Assembly: GCF_035268865.1 (NCBI RefSeq)
Contig: NZ_DATFKB010000211.1
Span: 1-17,413, forward strand
Length of the DNA: 17,413 nt
Reading direction: 5' to 3'
Source of the DNA: Salinivirga sp035268865
GTDB taxonomy: Bacteria; Bacteroidota; Bacteroidia; Bacteroidales; Salinivirgaceae
This document shows, piece after piece, positions 6,106-13,945 of the stretch. Made by a program: the position numbers and the translations under genes. The stretch's first letter is position 1; each line of letters begins with the position of its first letter. The notes beneath the pieces were generated by a model. That model did not search any database and was not told where the DNA came from. It worked only from the letters and a program-made list of their open reading frames with translations.

Positions 6106-8694
6106 CTAAATATCGTCAATTATACCATTCACATTTTTAAATCGAATGGATGACTCCAGACGCTTAAAATCAACTTTTGTAGAAACCTTGAATTCATAGG
6201 TCCGGTCAGGCAGCATGTCAACAAAGTTGCTTGAAAAACTCACATCGTAGGGCATAAAATTAACAAACATCGATCTTATGAAAACCGGTGATGTTACCTC
6301 AAGTATAGCCCCGTCATTATCTTCTGACAACTCATAAGCAAACTGCGACCGGGGCAGTTTCAACATATTGTCATCCACCAGCGTAAGTACAGACTCATGC
6401 CAGCCCCCATCGTCTTTAAACTCTAAGTAAAGCAACATTTCACGGGGATCGAACCCTTTAAAAAGTTCCGGGTCAAAATTTACCACAAGATTTGAATCGC
6501 ATGAAACCTCAACTTCATCGGTATACTTCTGGAACACCTTACCATAGAAGTCCATAACAGTAAGCTTGTAGCGCACCTCCTCAGTATCCGGATCATCATT
6601 CACTATGGTCAGCCTAAAAGGTTGAGTAAGCGTATCGGCGAAAATGGAAACGGGATTAAAAGCCTTTTTAATGGCATAATAAGCAGCTTTCTTTTTACCA
6701 TAAAAATCGACCATGGACCACGATACCGCCGGCCAGCAATCATTCAGTTGCCACATTAAAGAACCCATGCAATATGGTTTCTTTTTACGGTGCGTACTTA
6801 TAGCCGTCTCCATAGCTCGTGCCTGAAGCAATTGGGTTAAAAATGGGTAATTGTTGAATGATGTCTCTGATGTGTAGTACCGGTCGAGGTAGTGCATAAG
6901 CCGGTCATTACCACCTGTAGATTTCTGATGATTTGAGAAACCCGGAGAGCGTAAACTAAAATCTGCTTCACGCATAAACAGCCCTAACGATGAAAGCGAT
7001 GGTATAGATTGGAATCCATACTCAGACATAAATCGGCCATAATTGGTTTGGTAGCTTTCAAATGGCGCCTTTCCCCACCATACCATCCAGTAGTGGCGGT
7101 CTCCTGAAGTATCGGACTTGGGTACACCTGGCGCAGATTGTGGGGAAGAAGACCAGTAAGGCCGGTAAGGATCGTGCTGTGAGAGCACATTCGGAATTAT
7201 ACTATGGAATAATGTATCATAACTTTGGTATATTTTATCGGCAACCCGCCTGCCCTGATTACGAACCACACGCTTTTCCCAACCCCAGTTATTCCAGGCC
7301 GATATCACTTCATTATTTCCACACCATGCCACAATTGACGGGTGATTCTTTAAACGAGTTACATTATACTTTACCTCATGCTTTACATTTTCAAAATACC
7401 CCGGGTAATCGGGCACCATGCTACAGGCAAACATAAAATCCTGCCAAACCAATAAGCCAAGTGAATCGCAAAGCTCATAAAAGTAGTTACGCTGGTAAAT
7501 ACCACCGCCCCATACACGAACCATATTCATATTTGCTTCGACTACTTTTTCCAATAAATCTCTTATTGCTGTTTGCGTTACATCGGCAGGTAAAATATTC
7601 AGTGGCACCATATTCGCACCGCGGGCAAAAACGGGAGTATCATTAATTTTAAAATAAAAAGATGCCCCTGCACTGTCCGGTTCCTGCACAAGTTCAACAC
7701 TTCGCAACCCAAACCTTGCAGACAGTTCATCGTCGTGGTTCTTGTCCCGGGAGAGTTTAGCCTCAACCGTGTACATGTGTTGGTCGCCATATCCGCGTGG
7801 CCACCATAATTCAGGATCATCAATTTTCATTGTAAAACGATGCTCAGATACGCCGGCAGGGAGTTCAAGTGGGTAAGTACGATCTACTTCTCCTTTAATT
7901 TTCAGTTTCAGAGCACTTTTAAGCGGCCCCACGCTATATAATTTCACATTAAAATCTACAATAGCACTATCGGCATTCAAACTTTTCTGGTCGACTGAAA
8001 TCTGCTGAATATGGGCTTCAGGGCGCTTCTCAAAATGGACTGAACGCCAAATACCCGTAGTTAAAATGCGCGGGGCAAAATCCCAACCGAATTGAACCGG
8101 TGCCTTGCGTGCAAACACACTTATACGCTTGCCGGGAATTCCACCTAACGTATCGTTGTCGTTTGCAGATACCGGTAAATTATAATTTAACCGATTATAG
8201 TATCTCAAGGTAGCCTTTACCGGAGATTCAAAAAATATTTTCAAAATATTTTTACCGTTCTTCAACAGCGGATCAACCCTGATCGATTTGCCTACAAACA
8301 TATTCTCCGTAGCCCAAATCAATGTATCATTCAAATAAACCTTTGCATAAGTATCGAGCCCTTTAAAAGTTAACCAGCCCTGCTCACCATAAAGTTGATC
8401 GCGATGAAAAGTAAATTCCTTTTTATAAATCCAGTTCTTTTTATCGATCCACTGAATATTCTTCTCATTATCGCGATAAAAAGGCGGGTCAATTAATTGA
8501 TGCGCTCTCAGGTCGCTTTGCACACTTCCCGGAACAGTGGCGGAGTGCCATGCAGAGTCTTGCTCATTTTTAAAAACCCAGCCAGAATGCATGTCGGGCC
8601 AGCTATGCTGCTGTTTCTTACAGCCCGTAGATAAAACAATCGTGGTAAAAATGATTACAATAAAGAAGTAACGCCCCATGCTTTTTTTGTCCAA
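6106..8694 (-). CDS. Glycoside hydrolase family 2 beta-mannosidase, lipoprotein
   Basis: This 862-residue GH2 enzyme should remove terminal beta-mannosyl residues from manno-oligosaccharides. The N-terminus is a lipoprotein signal: a hydrophobic run, then LSTGC with lipidated C25. Residues after the Cys (KKQQ) are basic/polar, lacking the acidic surface-export signal of Bacteroidota, so a periplasm-facing anchor is inferred. The sugar-binding domain (about 30-220) holds the beta-mannosidase signature NWIYKKEF, followed by an Ig-like domain and the TIM barrel. The acid/base is E462 in WCGNNE and the nucleophile E558 in SEYGFQ. VRVWGGGIY (392-400) and MWQLNDCWPA are further family marks. M6 (8679) is an alternative start. 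It lies 80 nt downstream of the mnmA-like gene and has no SusC/SusD partners here. Another GH2 exo-activity is possible but less likely. Confidence 0.93.
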   Translation of the reverse strand: MDKKSMGRYFFIVIIFTTIVLSTGCKKQQHSWPDMHSGWVFKNEQDSAWHSATVPGSVQSDLRAHQLIDPPFYRDNEKNIQWIDKKNWIYKKEFTFHRDQLYGEQGWLTFKGLDTYAKVYLNDTLIWATENMFVGKSIRVDPLLKNGKNILKIFFESPVKATLRYYNRLNYNLPVSANDNDTLGGIPGKRISVFARKAPVQFGWDFAPRILTTGIWRSVHFEKRPEAHIQQISVDQKSLNADSAIVDFNVKLYSVGPLKSALKLKIKGEVDRTYPLELPAGVSEHRFTMKIDDPELWWPRGYGDQHMYTVEAKLSRDKNHDDELSARFGLRSVELVQEPDSAGASFYFKINDTPVFARGANMVPLNILPADVTQTAIRDLLEKVVEANMNMVRVWGGGIYQRNYFYELCDSLGLLVWQDFMFACSMVPDYPGYFENVKHEVKYNVTRLKNHPSIVAWCGNNEVISAWNNWGWEKRVVRNQGRRVADKIYQSYDTLFHSIIPNVLSQHDPYRPYWSSSPQSAPGVPKSDTSGDRHYWMVWWGKAPFESYQTNYGRFMSEYGFQSIPSLSSLGLFMREADFSLRSPGFSNHQKSTGGNDRLMHYLDRYYTSETSFNNYPFLTQLLQARAMETAISTHRKKKPYCMGSLMWQLNDCWPAVSWSMVDFYGKKKAAYYAIKKAFNPVSIFADTLTQPFRLTIVNDDPDTEEVRYKLTVMDFYGKVFQKYTDEVEVSCDSNLVVNFDPELFKGFDPREMLLYLEFKDDGGWHESVLTLVDDNMLKLPRSQFAYELSEDNDGAILEVTSPVFIRSMFVNFMPYDVSFSSNFVDMLPDRTYEFKVSTKVDFKRLESSIRFKNVNGIIDDI

Positions 8695-8774
8695 ATTACT
8701 AAAAAAAGCAACATGCTACCAACCATGCCCACTCTGATTTTTCAACAACAGGCCTAATCATTGAATTAAAACGT

Positions 8775-9830
8775 CTAATTCGTCACTTCATCAATATAGC
8801 CGCCACCAACCAGGTATTCATCTATGTAAACAGCTGCTGTTTGCCCTGGTGTTACCGCCCATTCGGGCTCTGACAATTCTACACGAAGCCTGTCTTCGTC
8901 TTTTCGCAAAACCCCTTTTGCTTTTTGGCTTCGGTAGCGAATCTTTATCTCTACTTCACAGTTTGCAACTGCAGGTAGATAATGAATCGTCCAGTTTTTT
9001 AAATAAAAATCCCTGCTCCATAACCGCCCGGCATGAGCCAAAACCACATGGTTCGACTCCGGAATAAGCTTTTTTACAAATTTTTTTTCTTTAAAGTTCA
9101 GGCCCAAACCTTTGCGTTGGCTGATGGTGTAAAACAAATATCCATCATGCCTGCCGAGGACCTCCCCCTCTTCAGACAGAAAGTTACCTTTACCGGGCAT
9201 TTCAGTCTCTTTAAGCATAGCTTTCAGAGTATGACGATAGTTTTTACCTGTAAAACATGGCCCTGTACTCTCTTTTTGCCGGGAAAATGTTGTGAAACCA
9301 TTTTTTTGGGCAATTTCCTTCACTTCTGCCTTATACATCTTGCCTAAAGGCAACTCAATTTGCTCAACCTGTTCAGGTTTCAGGCTCCATAAAAAAAAGC
9401 TCTGATCCTTTTCAGAATCAATGCCTTTTGTGAAAAAAAGATTTCCGTTGAGTGCTTTCTTTTGGGCGTAGTGACCGGTAGCCACTTTTAATGCACCCAC
9501 ACGCTCTGCATATTCAAACAATTTGGGCCATTTTACATGCTGATTGCAAAAAACGCAGGGATTTGGTGTTTTCCCTGACAGATATCCCTGTTTAAAATAG
9601 GTTAGAACACTTTTGAATGAAGACCTTACATCAAAAAAATCATGGTTGATATTAAGCAATGCCGCAGCCTTTTTAACATGTTCCTGAAAAGCGGGAGTTT
9701 TATGCGAATTATTAAAAATTAAAGTAACGGCATATACCTCATAACCACTATTTTTAAGTAACAGACAAGTAACAAGGCTGTCAACACCTCCACTAAAACC
9801 GACAACTATTTTGTGTTTTGAAACGACCAT
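8775..9830 (-). CDS. mnmA: MnmA-family tRNA 2-thiouridylase (divergent paralogue type)
   Basis: MnmA thiolates U34 of tRNA-Lys, -Glu and -Gln at the wobble position, using ATP and relayed sulfur. The 351-residue product has the PP-loop SGGVDS (13-18), GKTPNPCVFCN (86-96), TGHYA (118-122), DQSFF (142-146) and the C-terminal barrel ending in GQTAAVYIDEYLVGGGYI. C95 aligns with E. coli Cys102 and C192 (in GPCF) with Cys199, so the catalytic pair is kept. The context of C192 is ESTGPCFTG, whereas the classical form reads close to DSQGICFIG, so this resembles one of the multiple MnmA paralogues known in Bacteroidota. It could therefore serve a subset of tRNAs or another sulfur transfer. The start is the only early ATG. 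It is divergent from the TPR phosphatase, with 99 bp between the two starts. Confidence 0.88.
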   Translation of the reverse strand: MVVSKHKIVVGFSGGVDSLVTCLLLKNSGYEVYAVTLIFNNSHKTPAFQEHVKKAAALLNINHDFFDVRSSFKSVLTYFKQGYLSGKTPNPCVFCNQHVKWPKLFEYAERVGALKVATGHYAQKKALNGNLFFTKGIDSEKDQSFFLWSLKPEQVEQIELPLGKMYKAEVKEIAQKNGFTTFSRQKESTGPCFTGKNYRHTLKAMLKETEMPGKGNFLSEEGEVLGRHDGYLFYTISQRKGLGLNFKEKKFVKKLIPESNHVVLAHAGRLWSRDFYLKNWTIHYLPAVANCEVEIKIRYRSQKAKGVLRKDEDRLRVELSEPEWAVTPGQTAAVYIDEYLVGGGYIDEVTN

Positions 9831-9929
9831 TCACAAAGGGACTATTATATTTTTCAGTATCTTAGCTTCCCAAAATCAAAAAAGCTAACCTGATTGTATC
9901 AAAATTCAAAAATAAACGTATTTTCCGGA

Positions 9930-12458
9930 ATGAAACAATTATTGCTTCTCCTTATTCTTGTGATTTCGAAAGGGCTTTCTGCCCAAAAGGCAGATAGTCT
10001 TAACCGACTATTTTTAAATTCAGAAGGAGAAGAAAAATATAAAAACGCCTATTTTCTGGCAAAATACTGGTATGACCAGAAGAACGACTCGGCACTTTAC
10101 TTTTTAGATTATATTATTAATAAAACTCCGGAAAACGGAAAAGATACGATCAGAGCAAATGCATTGAGACTCAAAGGTAATCTCTACATTTTTGAACGCG
10201 ACTACAGAAAGGCTGAAAGGCACTATAAAGCAGCGCTGGAAATATACAGGAAAGCCAATCACTTAAAAGGCATAGATGCAACGCTCAATAACCTGGGAAT
10301 TGTGATGCTGCGCCAGCACAAACACGACGAAGCTATCGAATTGCTTCAAGAAAGCATTGAAAATGCTCAAAAAAAAGATGATCTCTTATCAGTGGCTAAA
10401 ACATACCATAATTTAGGTTATATCTATGAACTTAAACTGGATAATGAAAAAGCACTTGAATACTATTTAAAAGCGCTTCAATTAAAACGAAATTTCAGTG
10501 ACTCATCTTCCGTATCGTCCACACTTAATAATATCGGAAATATTTATGCCAACTACGAAGAGCATCAAAAAGCAGAAGAGTACTACCGGCAATCGTTAGC
10601 CATTAGCCGGTACCTTAAAGACTCGGCTGATATTGCTTTAAGATATTACAACCTCGCCAGGAACTACAGAAAGATGCACAAACTCGAAAAAAGTATGGAG
10701 TATTTCCTGGCCTCCCTTGAAATTTATGAATTATTGAAGAAGCCAGAGGAAATAAGTAAAGTTTATAATGCTTTAGGTAATTTGTATGCACTCTGGCAAA
10801 AAAATAAGGAGGCGATTTTACATTATGAAAAAGCCATTAAATACCTGGATGAAAATGAAGATGCTAATACCCTGGCCCGGATATACAACAACCTGGCTGA
10901 TATTAATGACCAGGCAGGAAACATTAAGCAGGCAGAAACTTATTATAAAAAGTCGCAGGAGCATTTCCATAAAACCAAACTCTTTAAGGAGTATATTACT
11001 GTCAATATAAACTATGCCCAGTTTTTAATCAAACAGAAGGAATTTGAAAAAGCCAGGAAACTTCTTGCAGAAACCATACAACTGGCCAAAGAAAAAGACA
11101 ATATGTACCTGATGTCCAATGCACTGATATCCTACAGCAAACTTTACAATGCAAAAAGACAGTACCGCACAGCTCTTAATATACTTAATGAAGCAAACAA
11201 AAAAGCAGCGCAAACAAATTCTTTTAAATTGAAACAAAGAATTTATTTAGAGTACTACAAAAATTTTAAAAAATTAAGACAATACCGCAACGCATTAAGC
11301 TACTATGAACGCTACCAGGAGATGGGAGATTCTATATTCACGAAAGAGACACTAAAAAATATAGCAGAACTGGAAAAACAGTATCAACTAAAACAAAAGG
11401 AAAAAGAAATTCTTCTGTTATCGTCCAAAAACAAACTGAAAGAACTGGAAAATACCGCACAGCGAATTAAAATAAAAAATGTCACCATTGTTAGAAATGT
11501 TGCCATTGGAGGTGGTTTTCTTTTACTGCTGCTGGTCGTCATTAGTTTTTATGCATTTTTGTCCAAACGCAGAGCCAATAAAAAACTTAAAGTATACAAT
11601 GCTGAAATAACAGAACAAAAAGAAGAGATTCAATCACAAAACGATGAGATTGCAGCACAACTTAAGCAAATCGAAAAACAAAAAAACGAGCTGGAGATAC
11701 AGCAAAACAATATTAAAGATAGCATTAACTATGCACAATATATTCAAAAAAGTATTTTCCCATCAGAAGATTTCTTCAGCCAGTTTTTTAATGATTATTT
11801 CATATTTTACCGGCCAAAAGACATTGTAAGTGGCGATTTCTATTTCGGAGAAACAAGCCCAGACGCTATTTACCTGGCTGTTATAGACTGCACCGGCCAT
11901 GGAGTCCCAGGTGCTTTTATGAGTATGCTTGGCTACAATGCTTTGCGCTCTGCAGTATTAGAGCAAAAAATAACCAACCCATCTAAAATACTCGATCACA
12001 TAGACTTGCACATTAAAGAGGCCACCCACTCATCGCCGGAAATTGAAGGTAGCGGAATGGACGTGATTTTGCTGAAATTTGATAAAGAAATGCATGAGGT
12101 GGAAGTAAGTGGAGCCAAACGGCCGCTAATTATTTTCAGAGACGGAGAACTAATTGAAATTGCCGGTACTAAACGTTCAGTAGGCCGATTAAGTCATAAA
12201 AACCAAAAAAAATTCACCTCAAAAAAGTGGCCACTTGAACCTAACGATACCTTGTATCTGTTTACAGATGGCATTGTCGATCAATTTGGAGGTCCCAAAA
12301 CTAAAAAATTTAAGTCTGTGCAGTTTAAAAATAAGCTCTCAGAAATACAAAACATGGAATTATCTATACAGAAAAATATATTAATTCGTACATTTGATGA
12401 ATGGAAAGGCCAGAATGAACAAATCGACGATATATTGGTATTAGGTATTAAGATATAA
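9930..12458 (+). CDS. TPR-containing membrane SpoIIE/PP2C-type phosphatase (signalling)
   Basis: From the ATG at 9930 the product is 842 residues and opens with a clean signal peptide (about 1-19, ending LSAQ). About ten TPR units with a 40-residue period fill residues 45-450 and would lie in the periplasm. A coiled segment leads to one transmembrane helix (about 525-547), then a second coiled coil with repeated EIQSQ/EIAAQ-type heptads. The C-terminal cytoplasmic domain (about 595-842) is a SpoIIE phosphatase: VSGD (633-636), DCTGHG (653-658), D711 in GMD, TDG (D780) and D833/D834 near the end. All metal-binding acidic residues are present. The architecture is a standard Bacteroidota sensor likely to dephosphorylate an anti-anti-sigma-like partner; neither signal nor partner is visible here. 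An upstream TTG (9894) was rejected because it would extend the signal peptide. sucD follows after 14 nt. Confidence 0.92.
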   Translation: MKQLLLLLILVISKGLSAQKADSLNRLFLNSEGEEKYKNAYFLAKYWYDQKNDSALYFLDYIINKTPENGKDTIRANALRLKGNLYIFERDYRKAERHYKAALEIYRKANHLKGIDATLNNLGIVMLRQHKHDEAIELLQESIENAQKKDDLLSVAKTYHNLGYIYELKLDNEKALEYYLKALQLKRNFSDSSSVSSTLNNIGNIYANYEEHQKAEEYYRQSLAISRYLKDSADIALRYYNLARNYRKMHKLEKSMEYFLASLEIYELLKKPEEISKVYNALGNLYALWQKNKEAILHYEKAIKYLDENEDANTLARIYNNLADINDQAGNIKQAETYYKKSQEHFHKTKLFKEYITVNINYAQFLIKQKEFEKARKLLAETIQLAKEKDNMYLMSNALISYSKLYNAKRQYRTALNILNEANKKAAQTNSFKLKQRIYLEYYKNFKKLRQYRNALSYYERYQEMGDSIFTKETLKNIAELEKQYQLKQKEKEILLLSSKNKLKELENTAQRIKIKNVTIVRNVAIGGGFLLLLLVVISFYAFLSKRRANKKLKVYNAEITEQKEEIQSQNDEIAAQLKQIEKQKNELEIQQNNIKDSINYAQYIQKSIFPSEDFFSQFFNDYFIFYRPKDIVSGDFYFGETSPDAIYLAVIDCTGHGVPGAFMSMLGYNALRSAVLEQKITNPSKILDHIDLHIKEATHSSPEIEGSGMDVILLKFDKEMHEVEVSGAKRPLIIFRDGELIEIAGTKRSVGRLSHKNQKKFTSKKWPLEPNDTLYLFTDGIVDQFGGPKTKKFKSVQFKNKLSEIQNMELSIQKNILIRTFDEWKGQNEQIDDILVLGIKI

Positions 12459-12472
12459 AACAAATAACACTT

Positions 12473-13345
12473 ATGAGCGTACTGATCAACGACAATTCCA
12501 AAATACTGGTGCAAGGATTTACCGGTAGTGAGGGCAGTTTTCATGCCCAACAAATGATAGATTACGGCACAAATGTAGTAGGTGGCGTAACACCCGGAAA
12601 AGGTGGAGAAACACATCTTGGCAAGCCTGTTTTCAACACAGTTGAAGAAGGGAAAAAAGCTACAGGAGCAAATGTTTCGGTTATTTTTGTACCACCCGCC
12701 TTTGCAGCCGACGCCATAATGGAAGCAACCGATGCAGGAATTGAGCTCATTGTAACCATAACCGAAGGTATACCAACCAGCGATATGGTTAAGGTAAAAG
12801 AGTATATGGACGGTAAAAAAACAAGACTGGTTGGACCCAATTGTCCGGGTGTAATTTCACCGGGAATGGGTAAAGTAGGAATTATGCCGGGCTTTATACA
12901 TGAGCAGGGTACCATTGGCATTGTATCACGTTCAGGAACCTTAACTTACGAAGCTGTTGACCAGGTTACAAAGGCCGGCCTTGGTCAATCGACCTGTATT
13001 GGTATTGGTGGCGACCCAATTGTAGGTACCTCTACACTCGATGCTGTAAAACTACTGATGGAAGATGAAGGTACAGACGGCATCATCATGATTGGTGAAA
13101 TTGGAGGCAATATGGAAGCAGAAGCTGCCGAATGGATTAAAGCAAACGGTAAAAAACCTGTTGTAGGTTTTATTGCCGGTCAAACAGCTCCAAAAGGCCG
13201 AAGAATGGGACACGCCGGTGCTATTATCGGAGGTAAAAACGATACTGCCGCAGCTAAAATGAAGATTATGCAGGATTGTGGCATTCATGTAGTTCAGTCA
13301 CCAGCTCATTTGGGCGAAACCATGGCCAAAGCGCTTAAGAATTAA
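12473..13345 (+). CDS. sucD: Succinate-CoA ligase subunit alpha
   Basis: SucD is the CoA-binding, phosphohistidine-bearing subunit of succinyl-CoA synthetase, which interconverts succinyl-CoA and succinate with nucleotide synthesis in the TCA cycle. The 290-residue product has the Rossmann CoA-binding motif GFTGSEG (15-21), GPNCPGV (121-127), SRSGTLTYE (152-160), GIGGDPI (177-183) and the active-site histidine H247 in GRRMGHAGA (242-250), matching E. coli H246. The length equals the family norm. The beta subunit gene sucC is not adjacent, which is common in this phylum. It begins 14 nt after the TPR phosphatase stop and is followed by a terminator, so the two are probably one transcript, although an internal promoter inside the phosphatase gene cannot be excluded. 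Confidence 0.98.
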   Translation: MSVLINDNSKILVQGFTGSEGSFHAQQMIDYGTNVVGGVTPGKGGETHLGKPVFNTVEEGKKATGANVSVIFVPPAFAADAIMEATDAGIELIVTITEGIPTSDMVKVKEYMDGKKTRLVGPNCPGVISPGMGKVGIMPGFIHEQGTIGIVSRSGTLTYEAVDQVTKAGLGQSTCIGIGGDPIVGTSTLDAVKLLMEDEGTDGIIMIGEIGGNMEAEAAEWIKANGKKPVVGFIAGQTAPKGRRMGHAGAIIGGKNDTAAAKMKIMQDCGIHVVQSPAHLGETMAKALKN

Positions 13346-13362
13346 TTAATGATAATAATTCC

Positions 13363-13399
13363 AGGGGCTTTCTGTTTTTCTGCAGGAAGCCTCTTTTTT
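13363..13399 (+). terminator. Intrinsic terminator after sucD
   Basis: A 12-bp stem (13363-13374 with 13383-13394, two G-T wobbles) with an 8-nt loop is followed by a T run to 13399. It lies 17 nt after the sucD stop and closes the phosphatase-sucD unit. Confidence 0.85.
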
Positions 13400-13415
13400 A
13401 TAAAACACCCTCCCA

Positions 13416-13459
13416 AACAGCAGGCAAACCTTTTGTTTCAAATAACTCATCGCTCTACA
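13416..13459 (+). repeat. 44-bp imperfect direct repeat, copy A
   Basis: It matches 13825-13868 at 35 of 44 positions by hand alignment; the first 32 bases differ at only 3 positions and share GCAAACC and TTTGTTTCAAATA. The copies start 409 bp apart and flank the palindromic element. No function recognised. Confidence 0.7.
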
Positions 13460-13641
13460 CCTGTTTTGTGCATGAATATGATAACTGGTGAAATAGATGT
13501 TGATTAAAAGTAACATATCTTCCAAGCCTTTCTAGTTTGGGTGTCCCGTTCTGGTTCGTTCAAATTTTTAAACTGTGTTACATAAATCCAGACATTTATG
13601 ATGATTAATTTCTTTTTTAAAGATTGCTCGCCACGCACCCC

Positions 13642-13724
13642 ATCATAAAAAGACGCCACGAACGCTACGAGTTATCACGTTGCGAACGTTGCGCCTTCGT
13701 TGCGGTCGCTGCGTGAAATATGAT
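13642..13724. repeat. Imperfect palindromic element built on CGTTGCG motifs
   Basis: The ends are an exact 6-bp inverted repeat, ATCATA (13642-13647) and TATGAT (13719-13724). Inside, the arms pair over about 18 further positions with roughly four mismatches. CGTTGCG occurs at 13678, 13687 and 13698 and CGCTGCG at 13707, spaced 9, 11 and 9 nt; the left arm holds degenerate complementary copies (for example CGCTACG). It is GC-rich inside an AT-rich gap and could form a long stem-loop in RNA or DNA. A related arrangement appears at 16944-16993. This suggests a dispersed REP-like intergenic repeat; identity with a named family is not established. Confidence 0.7.
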
Positions 13725-13824
13725 TCCAAAACGTCATTAGACTGAAGCAAAAAAGTAAGATTAAAAATGACTATTCCATTTTAATGCATTCTGTAGTTTT
13801 GTTCTCCGATTGCTCAAAACAGGC

Positions 13825-13868
13825 AACAGCAAGCAAACCCTTTGTTTCAAATAGCTACCTCTTCTACA
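13825..13868 (+). repeat. 44-bp imperfect direct repeat, copy B
   Basis: Partner of 13416-13459 (35 of 44 positions identical). It ends 77 nt before the rarA start, just upstream of the candidate rarA promoter. Confidence 0.7.
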
Positions 13869-13900
13869 TTGATAAAAACCAGTAAAAAAAACCTAAAAAG

Positions 13901-13932
13901 TCTGGAGTATTCGCCCGGCTGGCCTATTTTTG
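13901..13932 (+). promoter_or_regulatory. Candidate promoter for rarA
   Basis: TATTTTTG at 13925-13932 matches the Bacteroidota -7 consensus exactly, and TCTG at 13901-13904 is a one-mismatch -33 box with a 20-nt spacer. Transcription would begin near 13939, leaving only a few leader bases before the ATG at 13946. Confidence 0.6.
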
Positions 13933-13945
13933 TTAAAAAAATAAT

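Larger units (their letters stand above)
13400..13945. other. Non-coding gap between sucD and rarA
   Basis: This 546-bp stretch shows no gene with recognisable product on either strand. It holds one copy each of a 44-bp imperfect direct repeat near its two ends, an 83-bp imperfect palindrome in the middle, and the candidate rarA promoter at the right end. The remaining sequence, roughly 13460-13640 and 13725-13820, is AT-rich with no structure I can support. Confidence 0.7.

Noticed and set aside
9894..9929. TTG start that would lengthen the TPR phosphatase by 12 residues
   Set aside because: The extension puts polar residues before an otherwise standard signal peptide beginning at the ATG 9930.
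13642..13724. CRISPR array as explanation for the repeated CGTTGCG units
   Set aside because: Units are 7 bp with 2-4 nt between them, there are no spacers of 25-45 bp, and no cas genes are nearby.
13794..13801. TAGTTTTG, a match to the -7 promoter consensus about 145 nt before rarA
   Set aside because: No -33 box at 19-21 nt spacing and a better candidate exists at 13901-13932; AT-rich DNA gives chance matches.
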